From Allacma fusca (taxonomy: Eukaryota; Arthropoda; Collembola; Symphypleona; Sminthuridae): a DNA stretch of 64,000 nt. The notes below the pieces were generated by a model. The model was not told the origin of the DNA. It worked only from the letters and a program-made list of their open reading frames with translations, and did not search any database. A program made the position numbers and the translations under genes. Positions 1-13,810 of the stretch are shown here, in pieces. Each line of letters starts with the position of its first letter. The first letter of the stretch is position 1. The stretch lies in the NCBI GenBank assembly GCA_947179485.1, contig OX359248.1:29583378-29647377 (forward strand), read 5' to 3'.

Positions 1-3000
1 TACTCACTTTTACATACATGTAGATATACCTACATGTAAACAACCATTGCATGTTCATACCTACACTTAACTGCCAGCGGACACTGAAAACAACACCGGT
101 GTTTATTTGTACAGAGCGGATAATTTATTCCAGTGATTCCTTAAGGCACAAAGACACGTCTGCAAAGTCATACGTGAGCCCCGACATGAACACATGCTGA
201 AAGCCCACGTATTTATTTGACATTAGTAAGCTCCGCCGTGGTCCGACAATGAGATCAACCTACAGATTTTTAGTATCACACGCAACTGGACAGCTGATAT
301 CCTGCGACAAACTATGCAATTACCAGCTACTGTTTCACTATTACTTGAGTACAACCATAGGAAATATATATATACTTTATATCTAAATAAAGAACTATTT
401 CAGGCTAATTGTACCCAATAAAAACATATGCTCCTCAGACAACAAGCTCTCTCTGTACCATCTGCTTTCTAGAATCTTGATTTCTTCTATTTCCATAAAA
501 TGATACTTTCTTCAGAAACTCTTTCAGTTCTATTTTTGGCGGCTTCCTATATGCAGATTCTTAATGTGAGGAGACATGAGGCGGAAGACCAGCTCTTGCA
601 ATGTTACTTAAGCTATCGTGAGAAACATGATTTGCTAAAAGTCGACGGGAGTTCTGGGATCCTTCGAAGAATTTGCTCTGTGTACAAAATCAATTGGGGG
701 AAAATGTAAATCATATGCAGCTAGGATTCAAAAGCAACACATCTTGTTTTTATTCTTGGAACATTATATAGTACTTGGTAAAATGAGAGTAATACTATTA
801 CGATTGTGTTAAAAAGGAGTGATAATTATTCCATAAAAAGAACAAAGGCCCATCCTCTAATGTGCGATGTTCTAAAAATAGTAGGGAATGTAAAAAGAAA
901 TAATAGCATCCATTTCTACTACGAAACTTGGACGTTACTGCTAAAGAGGGCTGATGTTGACTTAATATTTCAAGTTCACTTGTGCATTCTTCTTTTAAGT
1001 GAACGGATTATGCTGGGCTGAATAAGCCTAAAAATAGTTTTGTTTTTACTTTATAATTCAGTCCTATGACGTCTGTGGGAATGAGTTTGTTATTATTACT
1101 AATATTATTTAGGATGCAAATTATAACTAAGGAGTAGGGATTAGCGGCTGCATCATAATGTAACTCACCCAACCAATTGTAATTATTGTAATCTTCTCAA
1201 ATGAATACAGGACATAGTGGACTGCAACCATTGTTGTGCTACTCATTTAATGTCTCTACGTAGGCGATAAAAACAAACTACACCTTGATGACTGAACATT
1301 GTTATTGTAATGCGTGCCTAACAATTTTCAAGTCATCAGCTGAGCCGCATTACGAGGGGTATGTTTACAAACGCCCAGTTATGTACGTATGTAAAAGCAT
1401 CTAAAAAGTTTGTACATCTTCAGCCAGCTGAAAAAATTATAGATAAAGCTATCCCCATATACTCCGTGCTGAATTCTCTCGAGTGCAATTACTGTACCTT
1501 GAAGTACCATTCACTTGACAATGACTGACAATGTTTGGTACTTGATAACTTGATCGTTTTGTCAGCTGCTCTCAAACTCAAGGCAGTTGTCGTGTTTTTG
1601 TTTTTATTCCGTAGAAAAATAGATAGTAGATAGGGGAAAAAATAGTCAATTTAATTCAATGTCACTCCTAGTACCTACGTAAGCGGTCACTTTTTCATAA
1701 TAAAATAGGAAATTACTATGCATTAATGCGCCTAGTCTAGTAGTGTTTATGTTGTCATTGTAGAGGCGAATGCCAATGCACCAAAAACATGCCATCATTC
1801 TGAGACGCATTTCCCCCCAATGCCCTCCCAATGGGTCATAATGAACATGCATTGTTTTATTTCCGAAATCCTCATGTTTGCTCAACCGACTCGGATTTCC
1901 CCGTATGCGTGTGATTGTGGGAGTCCTACTAATTGTAAACACAGGCAAATAGCAAAGTTCCTCAATCACTACATGCGTATTGTATATCAAAATTCATTGT
2001 GTAGTAAAATTTAGTGTTTGTATTTATATAAGTTTATTTAGTTACATAAGAGTAATTTGATTTAACGAGAAAGTCACTAAGACTCCAATTATTTAACTCG
2101 TGCGAGGGAAATGACTGAAAACTAAACACACAGATTCATAGTAATGCGCAAAATACAAATACTAGGACTTCATCCGTCGTAGTTTTATATTAGTACAATG
2201 GACAAAGGTATTTTCAATGCTCAATAATACCAAGGGTTTTATTGTCCTGTTATAATAACAGGACAACCCATCGTGACACAAGCATGTTTGATCCACGTGA
2301 TGGGAAATTTTTCACGGGTAATGTAGTAGGAATGTCGGCATTTTCCAGGTGCTAAACAAACACAAGACATCACGAGGGTGGACATGACAATGCAGGTCTT
2401 TAGGATTGTGTATAAAGTTCTTGACCATCCTTTCAAATGATCTCGGAGAGCTTCCGAGAATCAGTATGAGTGTTATTGCTTTTTGCCAAAGTGCGTGAGA
2501 ACCAGGTCCGCATTCTTGTATTTACATTTTCCATTCTAGGAATCATAATACATATTCTCTGGTACAGAATAAAATACTGGGATCAAGGAAGATTGAAGGG
2601 ATAAAAAATTCTAAAAATTTATAATTTCACATGATTCCTAAGAATGAGAAAAGCGTCTCCAGTATAATTTTTTGCTTCGCTGGAAATCTATAACCATTTA
2701 TGAATCCTCATTATGTACATACGTGTATAATGTGTAAGAATTGAAAATAAAACCTTTACTTGCGGAAATTTGCACGTCGTTCCTTTCCATGAAAAAGACA
2801 AATTGAATTTCAATGCTCAATAGAAAAGGAGTTTCATCCCACGATTTCTCTTACGTTGGATTTCACAAATTGAGGCTACAGTAACCATGAGAGCAAATTA
2901 AGGATAAAGATTCGATTATCCTATTTTTTATGAACGTTCCAGTGCATGCATTGTGCTACAAATGACACTTATTTTTAGCCCTCAATGATTTCAAAGTCCT

Positions 3001-3852
3001 GTCTCATTTCTAGGAAAATGGAATGGTTTCGGGTCTCAGATACTGCACATTTATTTATGTATGTATGTATGAATATTTGTTTGTGGACTCATATGTAAGG
3101 CGCAAATGAAACCAAAAGGAAAACCACAGATCTTGAAAAGCTATACTAAAAATAACGAATTGACATTGAAGATTAATTGTGGCTTTCCCGTCCCTCGTTT
3201 ACTATATACTTATCAAACTTCTGGGAGTAAATATAAGAATAGAAACTAAACCTTTAAATAAAACGATAAAAGTCATACGTACATATGTCTTCATTTTTTG
3301 TCCTTATTTCCCTATCAAGGATCAATTGAGGTCCAGTGTATTTCTTAATTTCAAGATGAATTGAGCAGGACATTGAATGCTTCTATAATTGCGTATACAT
3401 ATGGTAATTATATCCGACTTACTTGTCCATGTCGAGGGTATGCATAATTGATTTGTAATGAGGGCCTGTAGTATAATATAGTTACAATGAATCAACGTCA
3501 ATACTTTAGTCGAGGGCAGACCAGATTTTTTTTACGTCAACGGGCAATAGAAGCTATTTAGTAAATCATATTCTTCTGCTTATAATCTCCTCCGTATGTA
3601 GTACAACAGTAGGGCAGGAAACAGAGAACCCGTGAACGTTCACGTACATACACGTAAAAAATCTGTACATGAGCATGTATGTATGTATACACACATATGT
3701 GTATATCACTTAAGCTCACAGTCACAACAGCACACTATAACTATTCAATGAATCTTAATGCTTCTGGGTTCATGAACTGCTGACAGATTCCAAAGGTACA
3801 AACATACGTACATTTGTCGGTACACAAACTCTAATTTGGTCCCTTTATGCAG
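1..3852. other. Left flank, no gene recognised
   Basis: AT-rich non-coding sequence with short GTAT-type microsatellites (near 3053-3070 and 3640-3705). An 11-base perfect inverted repeat with a 3-base spacer is at 2242-2266. Exon-like pieces (134-173 plus strand, 3423-3465 minus strand) are too short to trust. A 114-codon minus-strand frame (1646-1990) has no family signature or coding look. Confidence 0.45.
2242..2266. repeat. Perfect 11-base inverted repeat
   Basis: The arms TTGTCCTGTTA and TAACAGGACAA are separated by TAA. It could form a cruciform or RNA hairpin. Confidence 0.85.
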
Positions 3853-3966
3853 ACACCTTGGACAACAAAATGTTTTGATCTACGGCTCACTGATCAGAGC
3901 AGTTGCTCAAGGAACTTTGGAAATCTGGAGTATGTCTGCACTGCCCACCTGAATACCCCAGATAGG
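3853..3966 (+). CDS. Candidate internal exon, unidentified plus-strand gene
   Basis: An acceptor (CCCTTTATGCAG) and donor (AGG then GTAAGA) frame 114 bases, open in one frame only and starting and ending on codon boundaries. The 38 residues include KCFDLRLTDQSSC and NLEYVCTAHLNTPDR, with three cysteines and balanced composition. I recognise no family and cannot connect it to a full gene. Chance exon-like segments are common in a window this size, so this stays tentative. Confidence 0.3.
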
Positions 3967-6900
3967 GTAAGAATCTTGAAGACGACCGATTACTGATTAG
4001 TTTGATTAAAATTTTATTACAACTTTCAGTCAAAGGATTCAGTCAAGGGACGCACGTGGACTTGAAATGTGAAACATCACGTTTTCACAACTTGTGCATA
4101 CCTTGACACAAGTACATAAAAAAAAATCTCTGTAGAATCTACCACTCTGTAAAATATAGATACATACGTACAATAGCTTCACAATTATTTCTGGAATTAA
4201 TTTGGATAACGGACGCCGGAATGCTTTCAGTAATTACGCCGAGGCCGATGAGGATTCATTAACACTTCAACACGCTTTTTCCTCAAGCGTGTAGCACCTA
4301 TACCTTCGCAGAATTGAGAATAATGATTTTCCAGTTTTAACAGCAAATAATGCTAAATAATAACTAGCCTCTGAACCGTACTCCACTTAATTAAGCACTG
4401 AACTGATGAATCCTCTTACTCCCACAGTATTTTCTAGCTCCCGAAAAATACTCCACAGACTCAATGGGCATTGAAACTGAATGTTCACAATATATAATTA
4501 CATCTCAACTGAATATTATGGATTGATATATCCTATAGTTTTTGTTATTTCAATTGAGTAACCTCCTTATGACTAATAAATATTCATTAAATTTCGAGAG
4601 ACCTATTGCCAAGTAGTGGTTCAATTTCGAGAGCCTTTCCATTTCCTACAAAGTACATATAGAATCATACCATAATAAATACAATACAAGGACTATGAAT
4701 ACAATCCCACTGAAGTTTTCAAAACTTGATTGATATTTTCAGTATGCAAGTTTTCAACAATGGTTATACAGATATATTTGCGTAGTATTCAAAACTGGGA
4801 AACTGGAACGAGTATCTCAGGGTTCTACTAATGGAGAAAATGTTGATATAAATATTATAAATAGTTTATAAATTCTACCAGTTCCGAAAACCCATTTACA
4901 TTTTGCTAGCATCAAAGAATTCTCCCTGGCTTCCTAATAAATAGTGTCTTTAATCTTGTGAGGGGGGACCCAACCAAAAATTTAGGCAAGTTCAACCAAC
5001 GAAAATTCAATTTCCTCCGTTCATTCTTCCAAGAAATGACAATGCTATATTCACAGTTTGTCAACGCAAATATCTGTATGTAAATACATAATTATGTATG
5101 TTGGGGCGAGAGTGGACAAACTTTTGGTTTTACTTTGTTCTTGTCACGCTTCCCATACCAAGCAGTTCCGCCATATTCCTTTCATTCAGGAAACTTTGGG
5201 TCCAGTGACTCGACCACAAGCAAAACGCAACGTAGTAAGAGGAACCACAAAAACTGGCAGTTATGTCATGTATGGGGTACCTATACATTTGTATGTACGT
5301 AGAGCGTCCTGCGTTCCCGAACATACTGGAAAAAGGACAAATTGTGTTTTTTTCAAAGTTAAGGACATGATAAATTGATGCGTCAGACTATTTACCTGCA
5401 CGAGACTCAAACGTAGGAATACCTGGATAAGCGTGCAGAAGGATAAACTAAATTTTTTTCCCATAACGATCCTAAAATTAGCCTCCGTCGTAGTTTCTAC
5501 TGGAAAAAAGGCAACACCAACGTCAATAATGGAGTAGGTTCTTGATTAAAACGCTATCCTGAAAGGATTACCAACTTTCCCTGGATACATAATTATAGAT
5601 TCCAGACCTTTGGGCAAGGAAAAGTTTGTATTTACGTCGCAGAAAGTTCCTTTACTATTTAGTACTTTGTTTCATCTCTCAGTTCCAAACGATCATCTCC
5701 TAGAAATTACTCTTTGATAGTAGTGCACAGTTATAGATACTTCTGAATGTAGGTCGTTCCAGTGGACTTATAGTAAGGGAGCAGGCCTTTGATCCTGGGA
5801 ATTTTTGAACTGCTCCTTTTGAATCCACAGATAGTGTTTATGCTTCGTTGACTTATTACACAAACTGCGGGGAGAACATTTGGAAGCGTTTACGTCAAAA
5901 CATGCATACGATTGCCGGAAACGAAGAACCAAGAGGTAACTTTCAACAGAACTGGGAAACATTTTGATGGAAATGCTGATATGGATCAGTTCCAGGATAC
6001 CTTATGGCTCTTTTTGAATGGACATACATATATACTTACAGGTAATTACATACATACGTGCCTTGACGTGACTTGCTAATTGCGTTTGTTTACACGTATT
6101 TTATGCCCACTTATGAATAAGTAAGGATAACAAGAGGCGAACAACGTGTTCCCTGTCCACGATTCATTTGCTGGGTAATTAATTTAGAAACGTCATTTTC
6201 ATTATATAGGCGGGGGTTGGGATACAAGAATATACTTACAATTTGCTCCTCTTCCTAATCCGTGTCTCCTCCGTGTCATCAATTTTTTGTAGTTGAGCAT
6301 CTCGTTCTCTGGAGGATGACTCTCCGGCACATTTCTGCAAACAAACAAAGGACAACAGAAAAGACATTAGTAGTAGGTCCACGTGAAGTTTTCCTATTTC
6401 TTTCCTTTTTAACACTTCCATGGGGTGCATTTCTCTGACAAGCACATTTATGGGCTTGAAGTCATTCTCCAGAAAATCTATTCTTATGATGGGCTATGTC
6501 GTGCCTTGAAGAACCGACGGATATCTATCCGTAAGCTACAGCAACGTGATAAAGTTTCATTGCATCAGCATGGTGTGTACGCATTGAGACTTGAGACATG
6601 TAGTCATTATTATACTGCCTCCGAGCGTACGTTACGACTGAGGCGTTGGTACTGAATTTGCATGTGACTTTGTGAGGCCTGTCCTCATACACTCAGACCA
6701 TCGGGGAAGTGGGTATATTAAACACGTATGTATATTTTTAATAATCATATATCCAAAATTCTTTCAAATAATTTCTCACCTTGCTTAAAGTTTGCTTGAA
6801 CTTATCTTAATTGCTTTATGTGATTTTGCTTCTTTCTTATTTGCAAACAGTTTATATTCTCAGTTACCGTATGTGCAAATACATACTCCATTTCAACTCC

Positions 6901-9305
6901 ATGACATAAATACGTGAAGAAAAGTTCATCCTAAAAATTATGTATATTCCAGTGGTTTTTTTAATTTGAGTCATTTTTATTAGCAAAAGTTTCAGGGATT
7001 CTGTCATACAGTTGTTTCCCAAAGATATAGTAACGCAAGTCCCAGTGACAAGCAACGTGCTTATTATGTTAATCATGATTCAGTAGAATATACATATCTA
7101 CGTACGGTCTGCAATGCTTACACAAGTAGAAGAATACAACCGAATTCCAATCTACGTACATGCTTCCTTCTAGGTAACGAAGAGGGAGGACAAATGAAAC
7201 TCAGAAAAAGTATTAGCATTGGTAGTTCCAGGAGTATGTATTTCAAGTATATTCTACGAATATGCAAAAACCAATCAACACCTTGCGACCGAAACCACTC
7301 ATACATAGAAGTCTCAACTGAAATGAGTTTTCTTTCACTGAATTCCTCTCCAACTGCTCATCCTCCATAGACTCATCCCGCATTGTGGGAAATATATATC
7401 TATGTGATCGGGTTCAAAGGAAACTTCATAAATGTACATTCACACTGCAGTCCATAAATTTCAGGGAATACTCGAATCCCTTACACAGATAGATATTTTT
7501 CTAGTTGACATATCCGTTACTGGTTTGTAAGAAGTAAAATCGTGGAAATAATCCCATTATTACCATTCACGGTAGTAGGGAAGCCATATGTACATATCAT
7601 ACATGCCAAACTCTACCGAACTAAAAAGAAAGCACGTTTGTCTCCCGTACGTTCAAGCGTGGTTGCATTAGAAGCGTGTGCATTTAGAATCATGTTAGAA
7701 ACGTTCTCAGGTACTGATATTGACTTTGAATCCCGTCTGATTCTTGGATTTATTGTTTATTGGTACATACTTAAATAAATGTTTCAGCTGAATCACTTCA
7801 ATCCAGGATCTCACTTTGTAAAATAAATTCAGTCAAAACTAAAATCTTGATTTGACATGTATTCCAAGGGTCAATAGGTAGAATATCGACGTGAATTGAC
7901 AAGCGCAGAGTTTTGAAAAACTAAGTTGACAGAGCTCGAGTGACGTCGTATTTACCAATAAAATGTGATCTCTTCAAAGAGCTCAAATCAAGTAAGGGGA
8001 AATAGATTCCAGTGAAATATTTATCGAATCCAGAGGTATTCAAAGAACTATCTGAGCTGACAGAAAAACAGCAAGGTACATACATATATCAATGATGAGG
8101 CAGCCCTGAGGATGGGACCGATGGATTCGAAGTCACCTTTGAAGATCAGGCTTGGCTCTTACTCCACACCTTCTCTCACGTTACGACTACATACGTGACT
8201 TTCCAAGTCACGTTTTAACTCTGAAGATTTGTATGTTTTAATGATAAATATCTCCATAGTATTATGAAGAATTGAAGGGATCGCTGATTAGTGCCTGGAA
8301 TAGGACTTTCCCCTTATATTAAATATCTACATATGTTTCATAATACAGAATTACAGCTAAATCCCTGAGCCATCCCGGCTTCAAAGATTTAAATAATTTG
8401 TGTATACCCTGTCACCACCTACATACTACTGTTTTGATTCTACGTTCCATGGAATTCCTCTGTTCTCGTCGTAGTAAAAGATGTTTTCCATGGACTTAGT
8501 ATTTAGGACTGGTAAAACATCTAACAACTCCCTTTTAGCTTCACAGCAAGGAACCATGGACTTAAGAGTCATGGTTAAGAATCCTTTCCAGAGAACTTAT
8601 CTTCCAGAGTAATGGCTTCATCAAGAGAGGGGTTCGTACAATGGGATAACTACTTTCACTGGTAGGAGAGAAAAACATTTAAGATACTTCAGGACTACCA
8701 ACTAAAATTTCCCAGAAGCTTTAATTGATTCGATTCATTATGACATTCATGGAACTCCAGCAAGGCCGTCTGACTTTCCCAGCTCAACATATTTATATGT
8801 AACTTTTCAAGGGATGTGCATACTGTCCGAACTTCGCGGCCTTGAGTGGAGTATTTCCACGAAAACTACCGGTTATTTAATATTATTCATTCCTAATGAA
8901 TACTTTTTTGTCAAAACACCTAAAAGGGAGGATCATTATAGGATGTCTGCGTATATAACCATTTAATGGATTCAAACTGGAAGGTAACAGAAACTCAATT
9001 TCCCAAGTATTGTTAAATTCATAATGTACACATCATCCTTTCAGCCAAAACCAACTTATGGTAGAATTATTCCCCTTCCTGAAATTTGATAAAGAGAAGC
9101 TCCAGATATTGATACGATTGTACGTTGCACTCCGCAGAGCCAGCAGCCCATAATGTTTGTAAATTTTACTTCCTAATCTCACAGTTTATGAGGGAAAGGC
9201 GGCTAAATCTGTTAAACATTCTACTAATACGTGAATAAGTAAATAATGAAATAAATACTCTACCATTGAACCAGAACCCCACACCTATTGACATTGACAA
9301 GTTAA
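3967..9305. other. Left flank, no complete gene
   Basis: Mostly AT-rich non-coding sequence. Short exon-like pieces with fair splice sites occur at 5190-5234 and 7174-7233 on the plus strand, besides the minus-strand candidate at 6240-6334. An imperfect hairpin (ACCATG..ACT / AGTCATGGT) is at 8552-8575. No gene can be assembled. Confidence 0.4.
6240..6334 (-). CDS. Candidate internal exon of an unidentified minus-strand gene
   Basis: The minus strand shows an excellent acceptor (CCTTTGTTTGTTTGCAG), 95 bases and a GTAAGT donor. The first frame gives a highly charged segment (GESSSRERDAQLQKIDDTEE, then TRIRKRSK). A second frame is also open (PESHPPENEMLNYKKLM). GC content is near 46%, above the flanks. 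The family is not recognised. Confidence 0.35.
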
Positions 9306-9323
9306 TTATAATACAATGAACTC
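9306..9323 (+). repeat. Left target-site duplication
   Basis: An 18-base sequence (TTATAATACAATGAACTC) is repeated perfectly at 9725-9742. The pair brackets a GC-richer 401-base insert. Confidence 0.75.
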
Positions 9324-9724
9324 GGCAGCAGGAGTAGTCCAGCACTGAATGTACTCAACTACCATCGCTGAGGAATGGCTTCAAAGCCCAGTGCCCCTGC
9401 TGTCGCGGAGGTGAGGGAAAGAGAGAGATAGATGTTGGGTTCTGTGGGATGTACTGCTAGTTAGCACACACCCAACGCTCACTTCAACGTGAGTGGATTT
9501 ACCGAGCCATTGGGATAGTGGTGTCCCTGCCATAGCTTGACAGTGCACCCACAGTTCGTCGTGGGATATTATCTCCTTCTATGTTACCTTGCTCTCTCTC
9601 CTCCATAGTTTAAGCAAATTAGGTTAAGATTATTGGGCTGCGTCCCATCCCCCAATTAACATGCAATGTAAACAATGAATTGTAAGATTGTCATAGTATG
9701 TGTACTTAAAGACAATAAAGAGAT
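9324..9724 (+). mobile_element. Probable tRNA-derived SINE or retroposed RNA
   Basis: A 401-base GC-richer block sits between perfect 18-base direct repeats, the hallmark of LINE-mediated retroposition. Its first 81 bases look tRNA-like. GGCAGCAGG (9324-9332) pairs with CCTGCTGTC (9396-9404). A weak A-box-like TAGTCCAGCACT lies at +12, and a B-box-like GCTTCAAAGCC at +55, which is the tRNA spacing. The 3' end carries AATAAA (9714-9719), just before the right repeat. No protein is encoded. A processed copy of another small RNA would also fit. Confidence 0.6.
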
Positions 9725-9742
9725 TTATAATACAATGAACTC
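9725..9742 (+). repeat. Right target-site duplication
   Basis: Perfect 18-base copy of 9306-9323, directly after the 3' end of the retroposed block. Confidence 0.75.
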
Positions 9743-10500
9743 CAACGTGGAACTGCTGGAAGAATATCCCTCAGAAATAAAATATAAAAAAACTAGTGAC
9801 CCATACGAGGGTACGAGATTGTATCCAAAATACAAATCTACAAGTCTCCCGAATACGCAAAACCACTCATGCATGTACAATACCCTAAATTGTAAGTGAA
9901 AATACGTTTTTACCCTGACACCAGTGCTGATACTTACAAACAGATGTAACACCGCAGAAATTCTTTATGTGTGGAGGAAGTAGGAACTTGAGGAACTCAC
10001 AGATGAGAGAGCTCTTCCTTATGGGTATTATACAATGTGACGTTGGAGGATACCCTACTCTTACTCAATTTCCCATTCTGAACCTCTCCCCCTGATTATT
10101 TAGACAAGTTGAGTTCCGTGGGTAGTGCCGTGTATAATAGCCACTGACAGTATTATCGGAGCTGCGGTTCAATAAGTGTTTCTACTACGACGTTCTTCTT
10201 CGTTCCTGAGACGTCATAAATTTATTTTTAATGGAATAAAATGATAACGCCCATTTCTCCGAATCCGTGTCTCAACATAGGGATTGTGGGGAGATGGAGA
10301 TTTGGAGTGTGGTCACTTGAGAAACTGAAAACCATCTCACTTATAAAATGTCACGTCAGAGTAAAAATAGGAATCATTCGCAGCAGTGCATAAGCATAAT
10401 CTTGAAAGTGTATACAAATACGGGTTTAGTAACATCGCTTGGAGGAATTGAAAGGATTCTAAAAATACTTCAAGTTCAAGAGAACTGTTTGCCAATTTTG

Positions 10501-10558
10501 AGGTATAATGCAAATGCATACCTCGGTTAAGGCGTTGGGCAATGCCTTAACAAGGTAT
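10501..10558 (+). repeat. Two overlapping, mutually exclusive hairpins
   Basis: GAGGTAT (from 10500) can pair with ATACCTC (10518-10524). The same ATACCT can instead pair with AGGTAT (10553-10558), closing a longer stem with GTTAAGGC/GCCTTAAC and an inner TTG/CAA. Only one fold can exist at a time. Confidence 0.6.
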
Positions 10559-13500
10559 AAATTTGATATTACATTTTCCCTTGTGAATAATTATTTAAAC
10601 AACAGTTTTACGATGGCTGTTTTAAAATCCATGTGTTTGCACTCTGGTCATTACGACGGGTGTTTGTTTGAAAATGGTGAATTTACTGTCACCAAAAATG
10701 TTAGTTAATGAATACTCCTTGTTTTGGTGCTGTAATATGAATTGCATATTGCAAGCGTTCAGGTTATGTAGATACTATCTACTACTATACCCTAATATTT
10801 TTGGTGGGGAAATCTAAGGAATCGTAACAACATTATGAACATTATATTATGGAGCCAATTTGGCTGGTTGTTTATTTGGTCGCCATAAAGTCTCTGCACA
10901 TGTACTACAAACTACAACCCACACTACAGACTCTTCATGCTATAATTAATGTGCTGACTGAGGCTTGTCCCTGTGTATATATACTGACTTCATACTGACT
11001 TCTATATTTGTATAGTTATAAAAGTCAAGACGTGATATTTGCATGTGGAGGAACACAAACACTATCCCACCACATTTCAAGACATGTAAATTAATAGATG
11101 CCCAAGTCAGACTCATCGTCTGCTTTTTTGGTGCAGATAAATGCTCTCATGAGATTAGTAGTACTAGATGGATGCTCCTATATTTTTTTTTACCTCAAAT
11201 AATTATTACTGCCAAGATATAACGTCCTTTAAGTCTCAAGTTTTGAACAGAGCATCAGACGATCAAGTACACTCCATAGGTTGTTGGTTGTTATTAAAAA
11301 GTTTTTCAACCTTGTGGATTCTTATTATTCACACAAAAATTGATTAAAAAAGTATTATTTATTGCACTATCACCTACTTATGATTTTAATAACCACATTA
11401 TGGTAGAATGTAAGAAAAACAAGCCACTTCCATAACATTCTCCAGATGCACTCAACCAGACAAGGGTGCGGGTCAGCAAATAAGGAAAAAATTGAATTGT
11501 TATGGTGGAATGGCTGATGAATGCAAAGTACCATTAAAAAAGGCACGACTCCGTAATGAATTGAGCTAACCAAGGTGCATAACCTAGTAATAACAATAAT
11601 AATCAGTAAAATGCCCAACCAACACTGTCGCAGTCAATTTTCTACATTATGTAGGGAAGAATTCCTAAATTCCCTTCCTAACATCCCCGTACACAGTGAC
11701 AGGTGCTGGTGTCATGTGTACACAACCCAAATGCAACCACTTTAATATGATAGATCAAGATTGGATTAAAAATGAGGCTCAGCCCAGGAATAAGAACATA
11801 CTAGACGAGAGGTCCCCTGCTAGAAAGTGCATACAATGACTTATCACTGGGATCTTATCCTGTCTAGACATAAATATCCGCAGTAAATTAATTTTCCTAA
11901 TACTAATAAACCAAGCGAGGCCTGCAAATATTGACAGTAAAAAGCCGCAAATAAAGCCCAGTCTCCTACTCCTTCCCCACCAACGTTTCATCCTTTCTTT
12001 CCGCCTGCATCCTAATTTGCATTTCCCTTGTATTTAATACCTCCACCAGCGAAAATAAATGCAAGAAGGATAAGTCAGATAAAGGTGAAATGCGACAGGG
12101 ATTGTTTTTATTACCCTCACAGACTCCACTGTGTCTCTCCTATCCTGACAAACCATCTACTGCGTTCTATTATTTCCTCCAAGAATTATTTCCATATACA
12201 TCCAAACGTCCCACCGTATCATCCGAGCCTATGAAATGAAATACCGAGATTTAGGGAGGAAAGTACGACGCATTTTCTGAGGAACTTATGAATGGAGCCC
12301 ACTCCCTGGCAGGACATTATTAATTGCTAAAAACCTCATTATGCCAGTTGCCAAAAATAGCTTCCAATTTCAAGCACACCCCCCAGAGACTCACAGATAA
12401 TAAGAGCCTTTCCGCAACACCCCAGCACCTTTTTGTGGTAAAAACTAGGAAGAACCGTCGCAGCTGCTAATGAGTAAGTGAGTACGAAATGTTCTTGCAA
12501 TGAGAGACGAAATTGAACTCATGACTGCATGTACGCTCATTTACTCCCTTACAAAGAATAGTTGAATGGACAAAATAATTTTACACTGTGGTGGATTAAA
12601 AGTTGGAGTTCTACTACTACTGTACAGTACATACAGTAATTCCTAATATTGTAAATTATGAGCATTGTACAATATGATCTCAAATGCTATCTTTCTATTT
12701 TGGACCTTCTACTAATGTTTTATATATTTGGCTTGCTAAGGTGTGTGTACGACTTTTTTGTCTGTATTCCAACAGGTTATTTCCACCTACGTCAACAACT
12801 TCTGGAGGATTCGGATTTCCCAATGAATGAATAAATCCACACCTTGCGTAATATGAGTCACGCTCGTAGGAATTTTTAAATTTATGAAAAATCGATAGAT
12901 ATTCAGATATTGTAAAAGTATGACTCGAGCGTGGGTTAGATAATATGTTAATTTTTTTGCAACTTATGCAAAAAAAATCGGTCAAATCGTAAAGTTATGC
13001 TGTGTTCGTGTCAGAGATAAGAGACAGCTGCAGGAATAGACCGACATTCTGTGCGTACATATGTAAATACATGAACCTTTTTTTGTATGTATTGTATATA
13101 GGACACCTCCACACTGGTACGTTTCATGATGAACACCTGCACTTAAAATATTCACCAGTAATGTATCTATCTATGTGTATGTATGTAGGTAGGCTCGCTC
13201 AAGGACTCGAAAATGCAATAAATCTTCCGTCATTGCATATTCGGAATGATATGAAAGTATCACCTGCTGTCTAAATTAAAAAGTAAGCTAGTATTGGAAA
13301 TTATAAGGGAAAAAATTTGAAAGTGGCAGAAACTGTAATGTTGAATAAGAGAAACGTGGAAAGTGTAATTCCACACAACAAAATTGTCACAGCAGCAGAA
13401 GCAGAAGTAGTTTCCTTGAAAAAAATAATTTCAATAAAAATTCATTGAGAGTAATGAAATGCCGCAGTTTCATTAGGGCATGTGGAATATGTACATAAAC

Positions 13501-13774
13501 AAAAGCTCGTTTTTTTTATTTTCAGTACAAAGAATACTCAATACTCCTCAAATGTGGTTCCACTCCCTCACGTCATATGAACTGCTTACAGACAAAACCT
13601 TTTTGTGTGGATTTTGAAGGGAAAAGATGAAATTATGATGCGGAAAATTATCTCGTTAAAAAACAGACCTGCCAGCCTCCTGCCAAAATACACTCCTCCA
13701 ACCAGCAACTGATATTAAGAAGTGCCGAAAAACGTAGTACAGATTCAAGCTGAGGCTCAACGCAGCTCCTTCAT

Positions 13775-13810
13775 TCTCTCTCTCTCTCTCTCACACACAC
13801 ATACACACAC
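13775..13810. repeat. (CT)n/(CA)n microsatellite
   Basis: A CT run passes directly into a CA run. Confidence 0.9.

Noticed and set aside
1646-1990. 114-codon minus-strand open frame
   Set aside because: No domain, motif or splice context, and composition is like non-coding AT-rich DNA. One such frame is expected by chance in 64 kb.
5058-5378. 106-codon plus-strand open frame
   Set aside because: No recognisable motif. Overlapping frames on the other strand are equally open, which points to chance.
9324-9404. Functional tRNA gene
   Set aside because: The stem and box-like motifs are tRNA-like, but no clear cloverleaf with anticodon arm forms, and it lies at the head of a larger retroposed block.
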